Source of the DNA: a virus
Direction: 5' to 3' (one strand)
DNA length: 40,514 nucleotides
IMG/VR virus record: IMGVR_UViG_3300033144_004516
Location: 1-40,514 of that record
Below the pieces are notes generated by a model. That model searched no databases, was not told where the DNA came from, and saw only the letters and a program-made list of their open reading frames with translations. A program made the translations under genes and the position numbers. Shown here piece by piece: positions 13,088 to 20,302 of the stretch. How positions within the stretch are numbered: the stretch's first letter is position 1; each line of letters opens with the position of its first letter.

Positions 13088-13843
13088 ATGCAATTAACGC
13101 TAGACGGCAGGGGAATAGACGAAGTGAGCATAGAGCGCATTCGAATGTTCGAGCCGCTGGAGGGCTATTATCTCGCTTTCTCGGGCGGGAAGGACAGCAT
13201 CGTGATCCTCGACCTGGCCAAACGCTCAGGCGTGCGGTATGACGCTCATTACTCAGTTGTAGGCGTAGACCCGCCTGAGTTAGTCCAGTTCATAAAGCGG
13301 GAACACCCTGAAGTGGTGTTCGACCATCCCAAGCGAACGATGTGGCGGCTGACTGAGACCAATGCCCTGCCTACCCGTCAGAATCGCTGGTGTTGCGCCA
13401 ACTTGAAAGAGGCACACGGTAACGGGCGATTCTTGCTCACCGGGATACGTGCGGCGGAGTCCGCCAGGCGCAAGGCCCGCAAGATGGTCGAGGTTTGTAC
13501 AGACAAGAACAAGCGATTCCTGCACCCTATCTACGACTGGCAGGACGCTGACGTATGGCAGTACATCAGGGAGCGAGGGCTTACTTACTGTTGCCTGTAT
13601 GACGAGGGGTTCACACGACTAGGGTGTGTCCTCTGCCCGATGAGGTCGGCCCAGCAAACAGCGTATGAAATAACGCGCTGGCCCAAGATAGCCGCGGCAT
13701 GGCGGGCGGCGGCAAGGCGATACTACGAGAGGGGCAGGCCGGCAGTTGCAAGATGGGCTACGTTCGAGGACTTCTGGAATTGGTGGATATCCCGAGAAGG
13801 CGGCAAGGCAGACGAGGCACAAGAGTGTTTCGTCTTTGAATAG
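13088..13843 (+). CDS. PAPS reductase/ATP-pyrophosphatase-family protein
   Basis: 251 residues. SGGKDS (about 33-38) is the PP-loop that binds ATP or adenylylated substrate. RWCCANLKE (about 99-107) and CVLCPM (about 178-183) supply Cys pairs, possibly Fe-S or redox. WQDADVWQYIRERGL matches the family's second helix region. Free phages have no sulfate assimilation, so phage members are thought to act in DNA or tRNA thio-modification; here it sits beside dcm. Start at ATG; a 23-codon frame at 13026 bridges from the HD gene. Confidence 0.85.
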   Translation: MQLTLDGRGIDEVSIERIRMFEPLEGYYLAFSGGKDSIVILDLAKRSGVRYDAHYSVVGVDPPELVQFIKREHPEVVFDHPKRTMWRLTETNALPTRQNRWCCANLKEAHGNGRFLLTGIRAAESARRKARKMVEVCTDKNKRFLHPIYDWQDADVWQYIRERGLTYCCLYDEGFTRLGCVLCPMRSAQQTAYEITRWPKIAAAWRAAARRYYERGRPAVARWATFEDFWNWWISREGGKADEAQECFVFE

Positions 13844-13852
13844 GAGGAAGGC

Positions 13853-14062
13853 ATGAAACGTATCGAGACCAGAACAGACAGGGCAATCAAGGGGAAGCTT
13901 GATGGTGTGTGTGACCTGGTAGATGACCTAGTAGGGGCACTAGAGCAAATCATAGAGCTCACCGGGCCCGCACCTCACCCTCAAGACCTGACAGAGGATG
14001 TGCTGGACCAAATCTGGGGGATAGCGCATGACGCCCTGCGCAGTGCAGAGGACTTCACATAA
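13853..14062 (+). CDS. hypothetical small acidic helical protein
   Basis: 69 residues with GGAGG before ATG. Mostly helix (LDGVCDLVDDLVGALEQIIE). No family recognised. About 100 GC-rich bases with no clear gene follow before the primase-type gene. Confidence 0.6.
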   Translation: MKRIETRTDRAIKGKLDGVCDLVDDLVGALEQIIELTGPAPHPQDLTEDVLDQIWGIAHDALRSAEDFT

Positions 14063-14161
14063 CCTGAAGTAGCAACACGCTGCCGGACACCGTGGGGAAG
14101 ACCCTCCGCCCCGCGGCGAGCCGGCGGGCGAAGGAGGAGACCATAGACAAGGAGACGGGTA

Positions 14162-14548
14162 GTGCCTAATCGAATTACCACGGAGTTGCTGCGGTATATG
14201 GCCCAGACGGCTAACCGCCGGGGCTCGACTGTGGCTGATATGGCCATCGAGTTGCAGGCGGCAAGGGATTATATCGATGATCCCCCTCCTCCACCTGCCG
14301 ACTATCCGGGCAGTCCTACCGAATACCACGAACTGATGCTCTACTACCTGTATTGCTGTATCAACGCCATCCTGAAGGAGTTGGACCGCCGCAAACAAAT
14401 TCAATACGACATTCGCCGTAATGCCGATGTTGAGATCATCCAGACGCTCAAGGAGCGCATACCGGTAGCGGATGTCATTGAGTGGTACACGGATGTCTTT
14501 TACTCAAACCGAGACCAGATGAGGTTTCGCTGCCCGCTATACCGGTAG
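14162..14548 (+). CDS. N-terminal part of CHC2 primase-type protein, frameshifted
   Basis: 128 residues from GTG 14162 (GGAG upstream). The N-terminal ~95 residues are helical with a proline run. The part from EIIQTLKERIPVADVIEWYTDVF is the leader of a CHC2 zinc finger. The frame dies (CPLYR stop) at an 80-bp perfect duplication. With one copy removed it continues as CPLHQDNHPSGVIYVRESRW and joins the next frame to give one protein of about 195 residues. Confidence 0.75.
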   Translation: MPNRITTELLRYMAQTANRRGSTVADMAIELQAARDYIDDPPPPPADYPGSPTEYHELMLYYLYCCINAILKELDRRKQIQYDIRRNADVEIIQTLKERIPVADVIEWYTDVFYSNRDQMRFRCPLYR

Positions 14549-14618
14549 CGGATGTCATTGAGTGGTACACGGATGTCTTTTACTCAAACCGAGACCAGAT
14601 GAGGTTTCGCTGCCCGCT
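14459..14618 (+). repeat. perfect 80-bp tandem duplication
   Basis: 14459-14538 and 14539-14618 are identical, base for base. Eighty is not divisible by three, so the duplication breaks the reading frame inside the zinc-finger coding region. A recent event or an assembly artefact. Confidence 0.97.
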
Positions 14619-14829
14619 GCACCAAGACAATCACCCCTCAGGGGTCATCTATGTCAGAGAGTCCCGCTGGCACTGCTTTCAATGCGGCCAGCACGGAGAT
14701 GTCCTTGATGCGGTCTGCCGGTTCGGGCGAACAGACCTACCGCACGCTATAGCCAAGCTGGCACATTACATCGGGATTGACACGAAGCCCATGCGCAGGG
14801 GGCGCAGGAAAGGCGGGGTCGAGCTTTGA
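14482..14829 (+). CDS. C-terminal part of CHC2 zinc-finger primase-type protein
   Basis: The real content begins near PVADVIEWYTDVFYSNRDQM; the residues before it are frameshifted. CPLH…CFQCGQHGD is a full CHC2 zinc-binding site (Cys, His, Cys, Cys), the DNA-sensing module of DnaG-type primases. No TOPRIM catalytic domain follows; the protein ends in a basic tail (KPMRRGRRKGG). It may recruit or assist a primase rather than act alone. TTGA overlap with the ATPase gene points to co-translation. Confidence 0.75.
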   Translation: MVHGCLLLKPRPDEVSLPAIPVADVIEWYTDVFYSNRDQMRFRCPLHQDNHPSGVIYVRESRWHCFQCGQHGDVLDAVCRFGRTDLPHAIAKLAHYIGIDTKPMRRGRRKGGVEL

Positions 14830-16076
14830 CCGTTCCCACCGTCACGGACTGCGTAGGGGGTTACGTCTACGAGTGGGAGCAAGAGCAGGTCCACGTTGAG
14901 GTATCCCGTCTGCGTAGTGACAGCAAGGGGGCTGTTCATGGCGAAGTTATCATTCGAACCTCGGCCCCCGGCTACGCGCCGCACCTTCACCAAGCACAGT
15001 TCAACTTCAGTTCAACGACCAGCCGCAAGGGCTTGGCCAAGTCCCTGTCGGAAGCCTACAAGGCGAACTGGGTGGAGATACTCGAGCAGGTCTGTGTCAA
15101 CACGCTTGAGCGTTTCCGCAAGGGCGAGCCAGTCATCGACCTCTGGACCAGCGATAACGTCAGCCCGCCCGAGTACCTGCTTGAGCCCCTGATCATCAGA
15201 AACTACCCGACCATCATCTTTGGCGACCCGAGCACGGCAAAGTCCACCATCAGCCTGATCCTGACCCAAATAGTGCAGCTGCCCTGGACCGACAACCCTC
15301 TTGGCCTCAGATGTCCGGACCGTCCGGTGCGGTGCCTGTACCTGGACTGGGAGACGGACTACGAGACGATTCAGTGGCAGATGACCACCTTGCAGAGGGG
15401 TATGGGGCTTCCTCCCCTGATGCTGAACTACCGTAACTGTGCGCTGCCCCTCTCACAGGACGTAGATCAAATCAGACGGCACATTCTCGATACGGGGTCT
15501 GAGTTGATAATCGTTGACAGTCTCGGGCTGGCCGCAGGGGGGGAACTCAAAGAGACAACCCCAGCGCTGACGTTCTATGCGGCTCTGCGACAGCTCAAGA
15601 CCACGGCCTTGATCCTGGCCCACACATCCAAGGAGCGGGACACCCGGAGGAAGACGGTGTTCGGCTCCATGTTCTTCGAGGCCAAGGCGCGCAACATATG
15701 GGAGATCACGAAGACCCAAGGCCAAGAGGACAACGAGCTGCACATCGGGCTCCGGCACCACAAACCACCGCCGTTCGGGAAGCTGTGTCATGGTATTGGG
15801 ATAAGGCTGGTATTTGGGGAGGGCACGATGCGGGTGTTCAAGGACGATCCTGCCATGAACCTGGAGTACGTAGACAGGCTTTCACCTACAGACAGGGTGA
15901 GGCACTACCTGGCGCAGGACGGCCCCATCGAAAGTGGCGAGCTGGCCGATATGGCGGGCCTACCAAAGGGCCACACAGCCAACATCCTGTCCCGGCTCAA
16001 GCGGAAGGGCGAGGTCCTGAGGTTGAAGGGGGACCGGTGGGGGCTCATCACCAACCGAGAGGAGGAAGGCAACTAG
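14826..16076 (+). CDS. RepA-like AAA ATPase/replicative helicase
   Basis: 416 residues from TTG 14826. Walker A FGDPSTAKST (132-141) is slightly unusual, with Ala before Lys. Walker B LIIVDSLG is at 227-234, and a sensor-like ALILAHTSK at 261-269. This is the RecA-like AAA_25 group that contains plasmid RepA helicases. A winged-helix-like domain closes the protein (SGELADMAGLPKGHTANILS). The CHC2 gene upstream and an iteron array directly downstream support a role in starting phage DNA replication. The C-terminal domain could bind the iterons. Confidence 0.82.
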   Translation: MTVPTVTDCVGGYVYEWEQEQVHVEVSRLRSDSKGAVHGEVIIRTSAPGYAPHLHQAQFNFSSTTSRKGLAKSLSEAYKANWVEILEQVCVNTLERFRKGEPVIDLWTSDNVSPPEYLLEPLIIRNYPTIIFGDPSTAKSTISLILTQIVQLPWTDNPLGLRCPDRPVRCLYLDWETDYETIQWQMTTLQRGMGLPPLMLNYRNCALPLSQDVDQIRRHILDTGSELIIVDSLGLAAGGELKETTPALTFYAALRQLKTTALILAHTSKERDTRRKTVFGSMFFEAKARNIWEITKTQGQEDNELHIGLRHHKPPPFGKLCHGIGIRLVFGEGTMRVFKDDPAMNLEYVDRLSPTDRVRHYLAQDGPIESGELADMAGLPKGHTANILSRLKRKGEVLRLKGDRWGLITNREEEGN

Positions 16077-16081
16077 GTGTC

Positions 16082-16303
16082 ATTTAGCCATTTAGCATTT
16101 AGCCCCCTGTATATATATACAGGGGGGGACTATGCTAAATTAGCCGCTAAATTAGCATCATTTAGCCGCTAAATCGTGCCTGGGGTTTACATAAGCAATG
16201 CTAAATCATCCCATAAGACCCACCACCGATTTTGGGGCCGGTTTAGGCGTCAACTAGACATAAAACGCATTTAGCATCGCGTACCAATGCTAAATTGACG
16301 CCT
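16082..16303. other. ori: iteron array, probable replication origin
   Basis: About 220 AT-rich bases without a gene hold ten exact 7-mers. ATTTAGC starts at 16082, 16090, 16097, 16160 and 16269, and its complement GCTAAAT at 16134, 16146, 16168, 16200 and 16289. Imperfect ATTAGC halves lie between. The array also includes a 24-bp palindrome and a wide inverted repeat AGGCGTCAA (16245-16253) / TTGACGCCT (16295-16303). Iterons, AT-rich DNA and position beside a RepA-like gene are the usual signs of an origin. A multi-site operator is the alternative. Confidence 0.7.
16103..16126. repeat. perfect 24-bp palindrome in the iteron region
   Basis: CCCCCTGTATAT followed by its exact reverse complement. 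The centre is all A/T, the arms are C/G runs. It could extrude as a cruciform or be a protein-binding site within the origin. Confidence 0.9.
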
Positions 16304-16345
16304 GACCTTGACATAAAAACAGGGAAAGGAAAGGAGCGTGAGTTC

Positions 16346-16990
16346 GTGTGGAAGAAGTACGTGGTCGAGCTACAGTTCACGGGGCCGTTTGCGGCCTCCA
16401 CACCGAAGGACCCGCAGGAGATCGAGGCCATGCTTGAGCACCGGACCCCGTCTGATGCCGAATGTATGCGGCGGGTGCGTGCGGGCGAAGTGCTGAAGAC
16501 GTTGAGTGACTTGGCTGAGGAAGTGGCGGAGGAAGTTGAGGCTGAAGAGGGTGAGAAGGGCTGGGCGACGTTCAAGAAGGATGAGGGGGGCCTGTACTAC
16601 GAGGGTCGATGCGTACGGGCTCACCTGAAGGACTGCGCCAATGTGCTGCAAAAGACCCTGCAAATCAAGGCGCTGAAGAGCAAGGTGGCGAACAGGGTCT
16701 ATGTGTTTCCCGAGCGCCTGTATCTAGACAAGATGGAACCTGATGGCCGCGAGTTGCGGATGGTACACGCCATGACGCCCAAGGGGCCGCGATCAAGCCT
16801 GAAGTTTGTGGATTACGTGATGCAGCCACGGATGAAGTTCTTTCTGAAGGTGCTTGATGATGGCGAGATCAAGGCGGATGTGCTTCGGGCGTTGTTCGAG
16901 TACGGCGGTGTGCATGGGATGGGGCAGGAGCGAAGCCAGCAATGGGGGCAGTATGAGGTCGTGAACTTCGGGGAGGTGGACGGCAAGTAG
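16346..16990 (+). CDS. conserved hypothetical early protein
   Basis: 214 residues from GTG 16346, nine bases after AAAGGAG. An in-frame TTG at 16295 exists but lies in the last iteron and has no ribosome binding site. WKKYVVELQFTGPFAAST at the start, an acidic helix (DLAEEVAEEVEAEEGEKGW), then a basic half ending GGVHGMGQERSQQWGQYEVVNF. The glycine-rich ending vaguely recalls RAMP-like folds, but I cannot name a family. Position after the origin suggests a replication accessory role. Confidence 0.6.
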   Translation: MWKKYVVELQFTGPFAASTPKDPQEIEAMLEHRTPSDAECMRRVRAGEVLKTLSDLAEEVAEEVEAEEGEKGWATFKKDEGGLYYEGRCVRAHLKDCANVLQKTLQIKALKSKVANRVYVFPERLYLDKMEPDGRELRMVHAMTPKGPRSSLKFVDYVMQPRMKFFLKVLDDGEIKADVLRALFEYGGVHGMGQERSQQWGQYEVVNFGEVDGK

Positions 16991-16999
16991 GCGAGTGCT

Positions 17000-17114
17000 G
17001 CCGAGTGATGCACTGGGTTGTACTGCATTGGAGCCGAGTGATGTATTGTTATGTACTGCATTGGAGCCGAGTGATGTTGTGGCTTGGTGTGGTATGGATT
17101 GGAGCCGAGATCTG
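17000..17114 (+). repeat. 33-bp direct repeats
   Basis: GCCGAGTGATG recurs at 17000, 17033 and 17066 with a degenerate copy at 17104. The longest exact repeat is 26 bases (17019-17044 and 17052-17077), centred on GCATTGGAGCCGAGTGATG. The stretch 16991-17198 has no well-supported gene. One frame stays open through it and gives an 11-residue repeat (LEPSDVLLCTA), but a strong GGAGG places the real start at 17199. Confidence 0.8.
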
Positions 17115-17198
17115 TCTTGTGGCGAACGGTGGTGGAGTGAGTTGAAGGCGAGGTTTGAGCCCCAGCGGGCTGCAAAAAACGATGGCAAAGGAGGTAAG

Positions 17199-17348
17199 AT
17201 GAGACTTTTGCTGGACTGGTACTGGTCGCCGGATTTCTGGGTCCTTGGCCTGACCGCTGACCTCTGTAGGGGGATGGCGTCTCTGTGGCTTGGGCTGGGA
17301 CCCTTACACGTAGGGGTTTCCCTGGAGAGGTTTCGTGAATATGGGTAG
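17199..17348 (+). CDS. Trp-rich microprotein B
   Basis: 49 residues, AAAGGAGG before ATG 17199. DWYWSPDFWVLGLTADLC and LGLGPLHVGV resemble microprotein A at 7298-7459. Possibly membrane-associated. The stop overlaps the next gene. Confidence 0.55.
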   Translation: MRLLLDWYWSPDFWVLGLTADLCRGMASLWLGLGPLHVGVSLERFREYG

Positions 17349-17520
17349 GCTGACTAATATGGGTCCCCGGGGCTACAGATTGCGGCGGGCCTTATGGATC
17401 GAGAGGGGCATAGAGCGCCAAATGCAGGAAGAGATGATACGGGGCCAAACGAAGGAGAGGCAGAAGCAAATACGGCGGGAACTCCTGGAGATTGCCCGGC
17501 AGTATCGAGGGTGGGCCTAG
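17335..17520 (+). CDS. basic helical hypothetical protein
   Basis: 61 residues, start GTG 17335 (ATG 17341 also possible) after GGAGAGG. Arg/Gln/Glu-rich helix (IERQMQEEMIRGQTKERQKQ). Likely a small nucleic-acid-binding or coiled-coil protein; family unknown. Confidence 0.55.
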   Translation: MNMGRLTNMGPRGYRLRRALWIERGIERQMQEEMIRGQTKERQKQIRRELLEIARQYRGWA

Positions 17521-18375
17521 GTGGAAGCGATACTCTACAGGGTAGACTATGGGTCCCGTAGCGATGTCTACAAACTATACCCTCTTGGAGACATCCACGG
17601 AGGCACCATCTACTGCGCTGAGGCCAAGATAAAGGCCCGCGTCAGGGCCATAGAGAAGGACCCCTATGCATTGTGGATCGGCATGGGCGACTATGCGGAC
17701 CTTGTGACGCCCCATGACCCAAGGTGGGAATGGCACATCATTGCGGACTGGGTAAGGCCGAGCAATGTGGCCGAGGACCAGTGCCAGTGGGTGGAGGCGC
17801 TATTCAAACCCATCCGGGATAAATGTGTCGGGCTCCTCTCCGGCAACCATGAGATAGCCATACGCAAGTTCAACCACTACGATTTCATGGTGAACCTCAC
17901 CGAGCGCCTGGGTGTACCCTATCTCGGCTACTCGGCTTTCGTCCGGTTCATCTTCAGTCGATCTGCGGGCAGTCGGACTACGTTTCTTGGCCATTTTACG
18001 CATGGCTCGGGGTGTCCGCAGACCGAGGGTGGCAAGGTCATGAACCTGAAGCGGAGCTTTGATAGTTTCGACGGTGATATCTACGCCAAAGGGCACATAC
18101 ATGATATCAAGGTCATGGACAAGCCCTACCTGTATGTGACTAAGGGTGATCCGCCGAGGATCGAGAACAGGAATAAGTGCGGGGCTATTACCGGCTGCTG
18201 GTTCGAGACCTACATGCAGGGCGTGGAGGCGAGCTACGGTGAGCAGAAGTCATACTCCCCGACGCCTGTTGATTGCCCGGTGTTCACGATCGAGCCCGAT
18301 AAGGGGCTTGTGAATGTCTATAGCAGGGCGAGCAGGATGGGGGTTGTTGAGGTCCCTACCGGGGGGTCGCAATGA
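17521..18375 (+). CDS. calcineurin-like metallophosphoesterase
   Basis: 284 residues, GTG start directly after the previous stop. Metal-binding motifs in order: GDIHGG (23-28), GMGDYAD (54-60), GNHE (108-111), GHFTHG (about 157-162) and GHIHD (about 197-201). This is a complete dinuclear-metal phosphoesterase core. It may hydrolyse nucleotides, DNA ends or signalling molecules. Phage members often sit near replication genes, as here. Confidence 0.88.
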   Translation: MEAILYRVDYGSRSDVYKLYPLGDIHGGTIYCAEAKIKARVRAIEKDPYALWIGMGDYADLVTPHDPRWEWHIIADWVRPSNVAEDQCQWVEALFKPIRDKCVGLLSGNHEIAIRKFNHYDFMVNLTERLGVPYLGYSAFVRFIFSRSAGSRTTFLGHFTHGSGCPQTEGGKVMNLKRSFDSFDGDIYAKGHIHDIKVMDKPYLYVTKGDPPRIENRNKCGAITGCWFETYMQGVEASYGEQKSYSPTPVDCPVFTIEPDKGLVNVYSRASRMGVVEVPTGGSQ

Positions 18376-18737
18376 GGATGATACCTGCACCTGCGCAGAT
18401 ACAGGTGGGCGCACGGGTCTACAGTGTCGAGGTGGCCCCCGAGCTGCTGGCCAACGATGGGATGTTTGGTGAGGTCAATCATACAACCTACACAATACGC
18501 CTACAGCCCTTGGTTAATCACCACAAGTGCAGTGAGGTATTCTGGCATGAGGTGATACACTGTGTGGCTTCGGTGTGGCTGAACGGTAAACTGGACGAGG
18601 AAACCGCTGACGCCCTTGGCCAGGGGGTGCATCAGGTGCTGCGGGGTATGGGGATTGAGATAGATTGGGGGTCGATGGCGGGATCGTCACCCCCTGAGGC
18701 GTGCCAAGAAAGGCTAAAGCCGCAGGCGGAGCAATAG
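18372..18737 (+). CDS. HExxH putative metallopeptidase
   Basis: 121 residues. FWHEVIHCVASVW (about 57-69) carries the zinc-protease HExxH motif. The surrounding plan (YTIRLQPLVN before, LDEETADALGQGVHQVL after) is that of small phage/ImmA-like minimal peptidases. Target unknown; ImmA relatives cleave repressors. ATGA-coupled to the phosphoesterase. Confidence 0.7.
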   Translation: MRMIPAPAQIQVGARVYSVEVAPELLANDGMFGEVNHTTYTIRLQPLVNHHKCSEVFWHEVIHCVASVWLNGKLDEETADALGQGVHQVLRGMGIEIDWGSMAGSSPPEACQERLKPQAEQ

Positions 18738-18744
18738 GGTGGCC

Positions 18745-18758
18745 GGGGGCCGGCCCCC
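18745..18758. repeat. GC palindrome between convergent genes
   Basis: Perfect GGGGGCCGGCCCCC between the plus-strand early operon and the minus-strand cassette. No T tract follows in either direction, so factor-independent termination is doubtful, but it resembles the first hairpin of the spacer elements at 19485-19530. Confidence 0.5.
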
Positions 18759-18774
18759 ATTGCCACTTGCCTAT

Positions 18775-18933
18775 CTAGCGGCTTTTGACGTAGTCTTCTC
18801 GGGACACGTAGATTCGCCCGCACTGCGAGCAGGCGTAGCGCTGAACCTTGCGGTGTCCCGACCATGCCCCCCCGGCCTTATGCATGTGATGGCCGCAATC
18901 GGGGCATGTGGGCTTGTTGCTGTTATCGCTCAT
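18775..18933 (-). CDS. small zinc-ribbon protein
   Basis: 52 residues on the minus strand (MSDNSNKPTCPDCGHHM…YACSQCGRIYVSRED). CPDC and CSQC with His make a zinc ribbon, as in transcription-factor or transposase-type ribbons. It is the last gene of the reverse cassette and starts three bases after the preceding stop. Confidence 0.7.
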   Translation of the reverse strand: MSDNSNKPTCPDCGHHMHKAGGAWSGHRKVQRYACSQCGRIYVSREDYVKSR

Positions 18934-18936
18934 CGG

Positions 18937-19134
18937 TCATTTTCTCCGTTCCTTTATGTATTCGGCCGCCAGGCAGACGGCCGCGGTGACTAGGGCGACG
19001 GTGAAGATTGAGATGCTGGGGGAATGCACCTGTAGTCTCCACGCAAGGTTAAGATCACGTGCGGCACTAGACGCTAGGTTTACAGCTACGTATGCCAGCC
19101 CTGCCAAGGCCAGCACGTCTAGTACCTTGGTCAT
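18937..19134 (-). CDS. small membrane protein
   Basis: 65 residues with two hydrophobic stretches (VLDVLALAGLAYVAVNLA and ISIFTVALVTAAVCLAAEY) and a basic tail (IKERRK). ATGA-coupled to the gene before it. Function unknown. Confidence 0.65.
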   Translation of the reverse strand: MTKVLDVLALAGLAYVAVNLASSAARDLNLAWRLQVHSPSISIFTVALVTAAVCLAAEYIKERRK

Positions 19135-19469
19135 TCGGCCAGCCTGGCCTTGAGGGCGCTAATGGTCGGCTCTGCCTCGTAGTTGCAGTCTACGAAGCAG
19201 TCCCAAATCCAGTCCTCATCATCCCTGAGATCGGGCGAGGAGGCCGGATCGGTAAGCTGGATGGCATAGCTTTGGTTGTTGTGGCTGAACGTCTCGTCAA
19301 CCAACCTGACAGCTACGGATGCCCCCGGATAGAGGAGCGGAAATATCTCCAGGTACACATCGCGTAGCTGTTCGGCAAACGTGAGCGCCTGCTCCTCTGT
19401 GACCGAGTCGCCCCAACCATCCGGGTTGGTCGGGACTGCCAGGTGTAGTTCTAGCCCTGTGTAATCCAT
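19131..19469 (-). CDS. hypothetical acidic protein of the reverse cassette
   Basis: 112 residues, GGAGG six bases before ATG. Contains LTFAEQLRDVYLEIFPLLYP and an Asp/Glu-rich part (SSPDLRDDEDWIWDCFVD). No family recognised. Confidence 0.65.
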   Translation of the reverse strand: MDYTGLELHLAVPTNPDGWGDSVTEEQALTFAEQLRDVYLEIFPLLYPGASVAVRLVDETFSHNNQSYAIQLTDPASSPDLRDDEDWIWDCFVDCNYEAEPTISALKARLAE

Positions 19470-19484
19470 GTGTTTCCTCCTTTC

Positions 19485-19530
19485 GCCCCGTTTGCTGGGG
19501 CGTATCCTAATGGGGGCCGGAGCCCCCGCG
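19485..19530 (-). repeat. double-hairpin spacer element 1
   Basis: In transcript sense: hairpin GGGGGC-TCCG-GCCCCC (19527-19512), ATTA, GGATAC, hairpin GCCCC-AGCAAAC-GGGGC (19501-19485), then GGAGG and ATG. The same order and partly the same bases recur at 19972-20042 and 20681-20719. Confidence 0.75.
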
Positions 19531-19535
19531 GATCG

Positions 19536-19958
19536 TTAGTCGCTAGGCTTGGGTGAATCGGTACTCACCCAGAGTTCGAGCCACTGGGCGTAGCCCGTGG
19601 GGGTCAGGTTTTGGTACCTGACGGGGGAGACATCGGCAACGAAAATCTCCCCCCAGTCGAGTGCAATCATGCAGTCGATTGCACTCGGTCGTTCCTGCCC
19701 GTTGATGGGGAACGGAGGTTTCCGGTCCCCGTTCACGCAGAAGGGATATGTTCCCTCTTGGCGGGTCGTGACAAAGTGCCACGACTCGTCGTTCGGGTCA
19801 CGAACGACCTCCCGTTCTCTGATAGCCTCCGCGAGGTCGCGGAGATCTACTGAGGGGTCTCCCATGTGGTCCTTTCGGACCCCTAGGATTACCCCTCTCT
19901 GGCGCATCAGGTTCCAGCGCCAGAGCGTTCGATTCATGATTGTGGATTTAGTATACAT
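19536..19958 (-). CDS. hypothetical protein of the reverse cassette
   Basis: 140 residues, GGAGG before ATG. Basic N-terminus (MYTKSTIMNRTLWRWNLMRQ), middle with GDPSVDLRDLAEAIRERE, later strand-rich (IDCMIALDWGEIFVADVSPV). No domain recognised. Confidence 0.65.
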   Translation of the reverse strand: MYTKSTIMNRTLWRWNLMRQRGVILGVRKDHMGDPSVDLRDLAEAIREREVVRDPNDESWHFVTTRQEGTYPFCVNGDRKPPFPINGQERPSAIDCMIALDWGEIFVADVSPVRYQNLTPTGYAQWLELWVSTDSPKPSD

Positions 19959-19971
19959 TGTCTCCTCCTTC

Positions 19972-20042
19972 GCCGGCCTCTGCGCCTTGCGGTCGCGACC
20001 GGCAGTATCCTAGTGGGCCTGGTCTCCCAGGCCCGCGGATCG
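19972..20042 (-). repeat. double-hairpin spacer element 2
   Basis: Transcript sense: CGATCCGCGG shared with element 1, hairpin GGGCCTGG/CCAGGCCC (20034-20015), ACTA, GGATAC, then a larger hairpin with outer stem GCCGG/CCGGC (20003-19972) and an inner GGTCGCGACC, then GGAGG and ATG. Confidence 0.75.
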
Positions 20043-20043
20043 T

Positions 20044-20289
20044 CTAGTCGTTGCAGGGTGGTGACCAGGTCCCGGCCAGCCACCCGTCAACGTCCAGATT
20101 GGGCTCAACCACCTGGACGTTCTCGAGTAGGTCTTGCTCAGTAGGGTAGCCATCGGCTCCGCCGAGCAAGTAGGGGCCGTAGACAGCGACGCGGTCTTCC
20201 GCGTCCACGAACCTTTCGTCTCCGGTCACGCGGTAGTACCGCGTGCCGTGTGGCGTCTCCGCCAGCACCAGGTAAACCTCATGTTCCAT
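20044..20289 (-). CDS. hypothetical small protein of the reverse cassette
   Basis: 81 residues, AAAGGAG before ATG. Strand-rich and acidic (MEHEVYLVLAETPHGTRYYR; GADGYPTEQDLLENVQV). No family recognised. Confidence 0.6.
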   Translation of the reverse strand: MEHEVYLVLAETPHGTRYYRVTGDERFVDAEDRVAVYGPYLLGGADGYPTEQDLLENVQVVEPNLDVDGWLAGTWSPPCND

Positions 20290-20302
20290 TTTCTCTCCTT
20301 TC

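Noticed and set aside
14459-14618. Diversity-generating retroelement template/variable pair
   Set aside because: The two copies are adjacent and identical with no adenine-specific changes, and there is no reverse transcriptase in the window.
16295-16345. TTG start for the gene after the iterons
   Set aside because: It lies in the last iteron with no ribosome binding site; GTG 16346 has AAAGGAG at proper distance.
17000-17114. CRISPR array
   Set aside because: The 33-base period consists of repeats with almost no unique spacer, and no cas genes are present.
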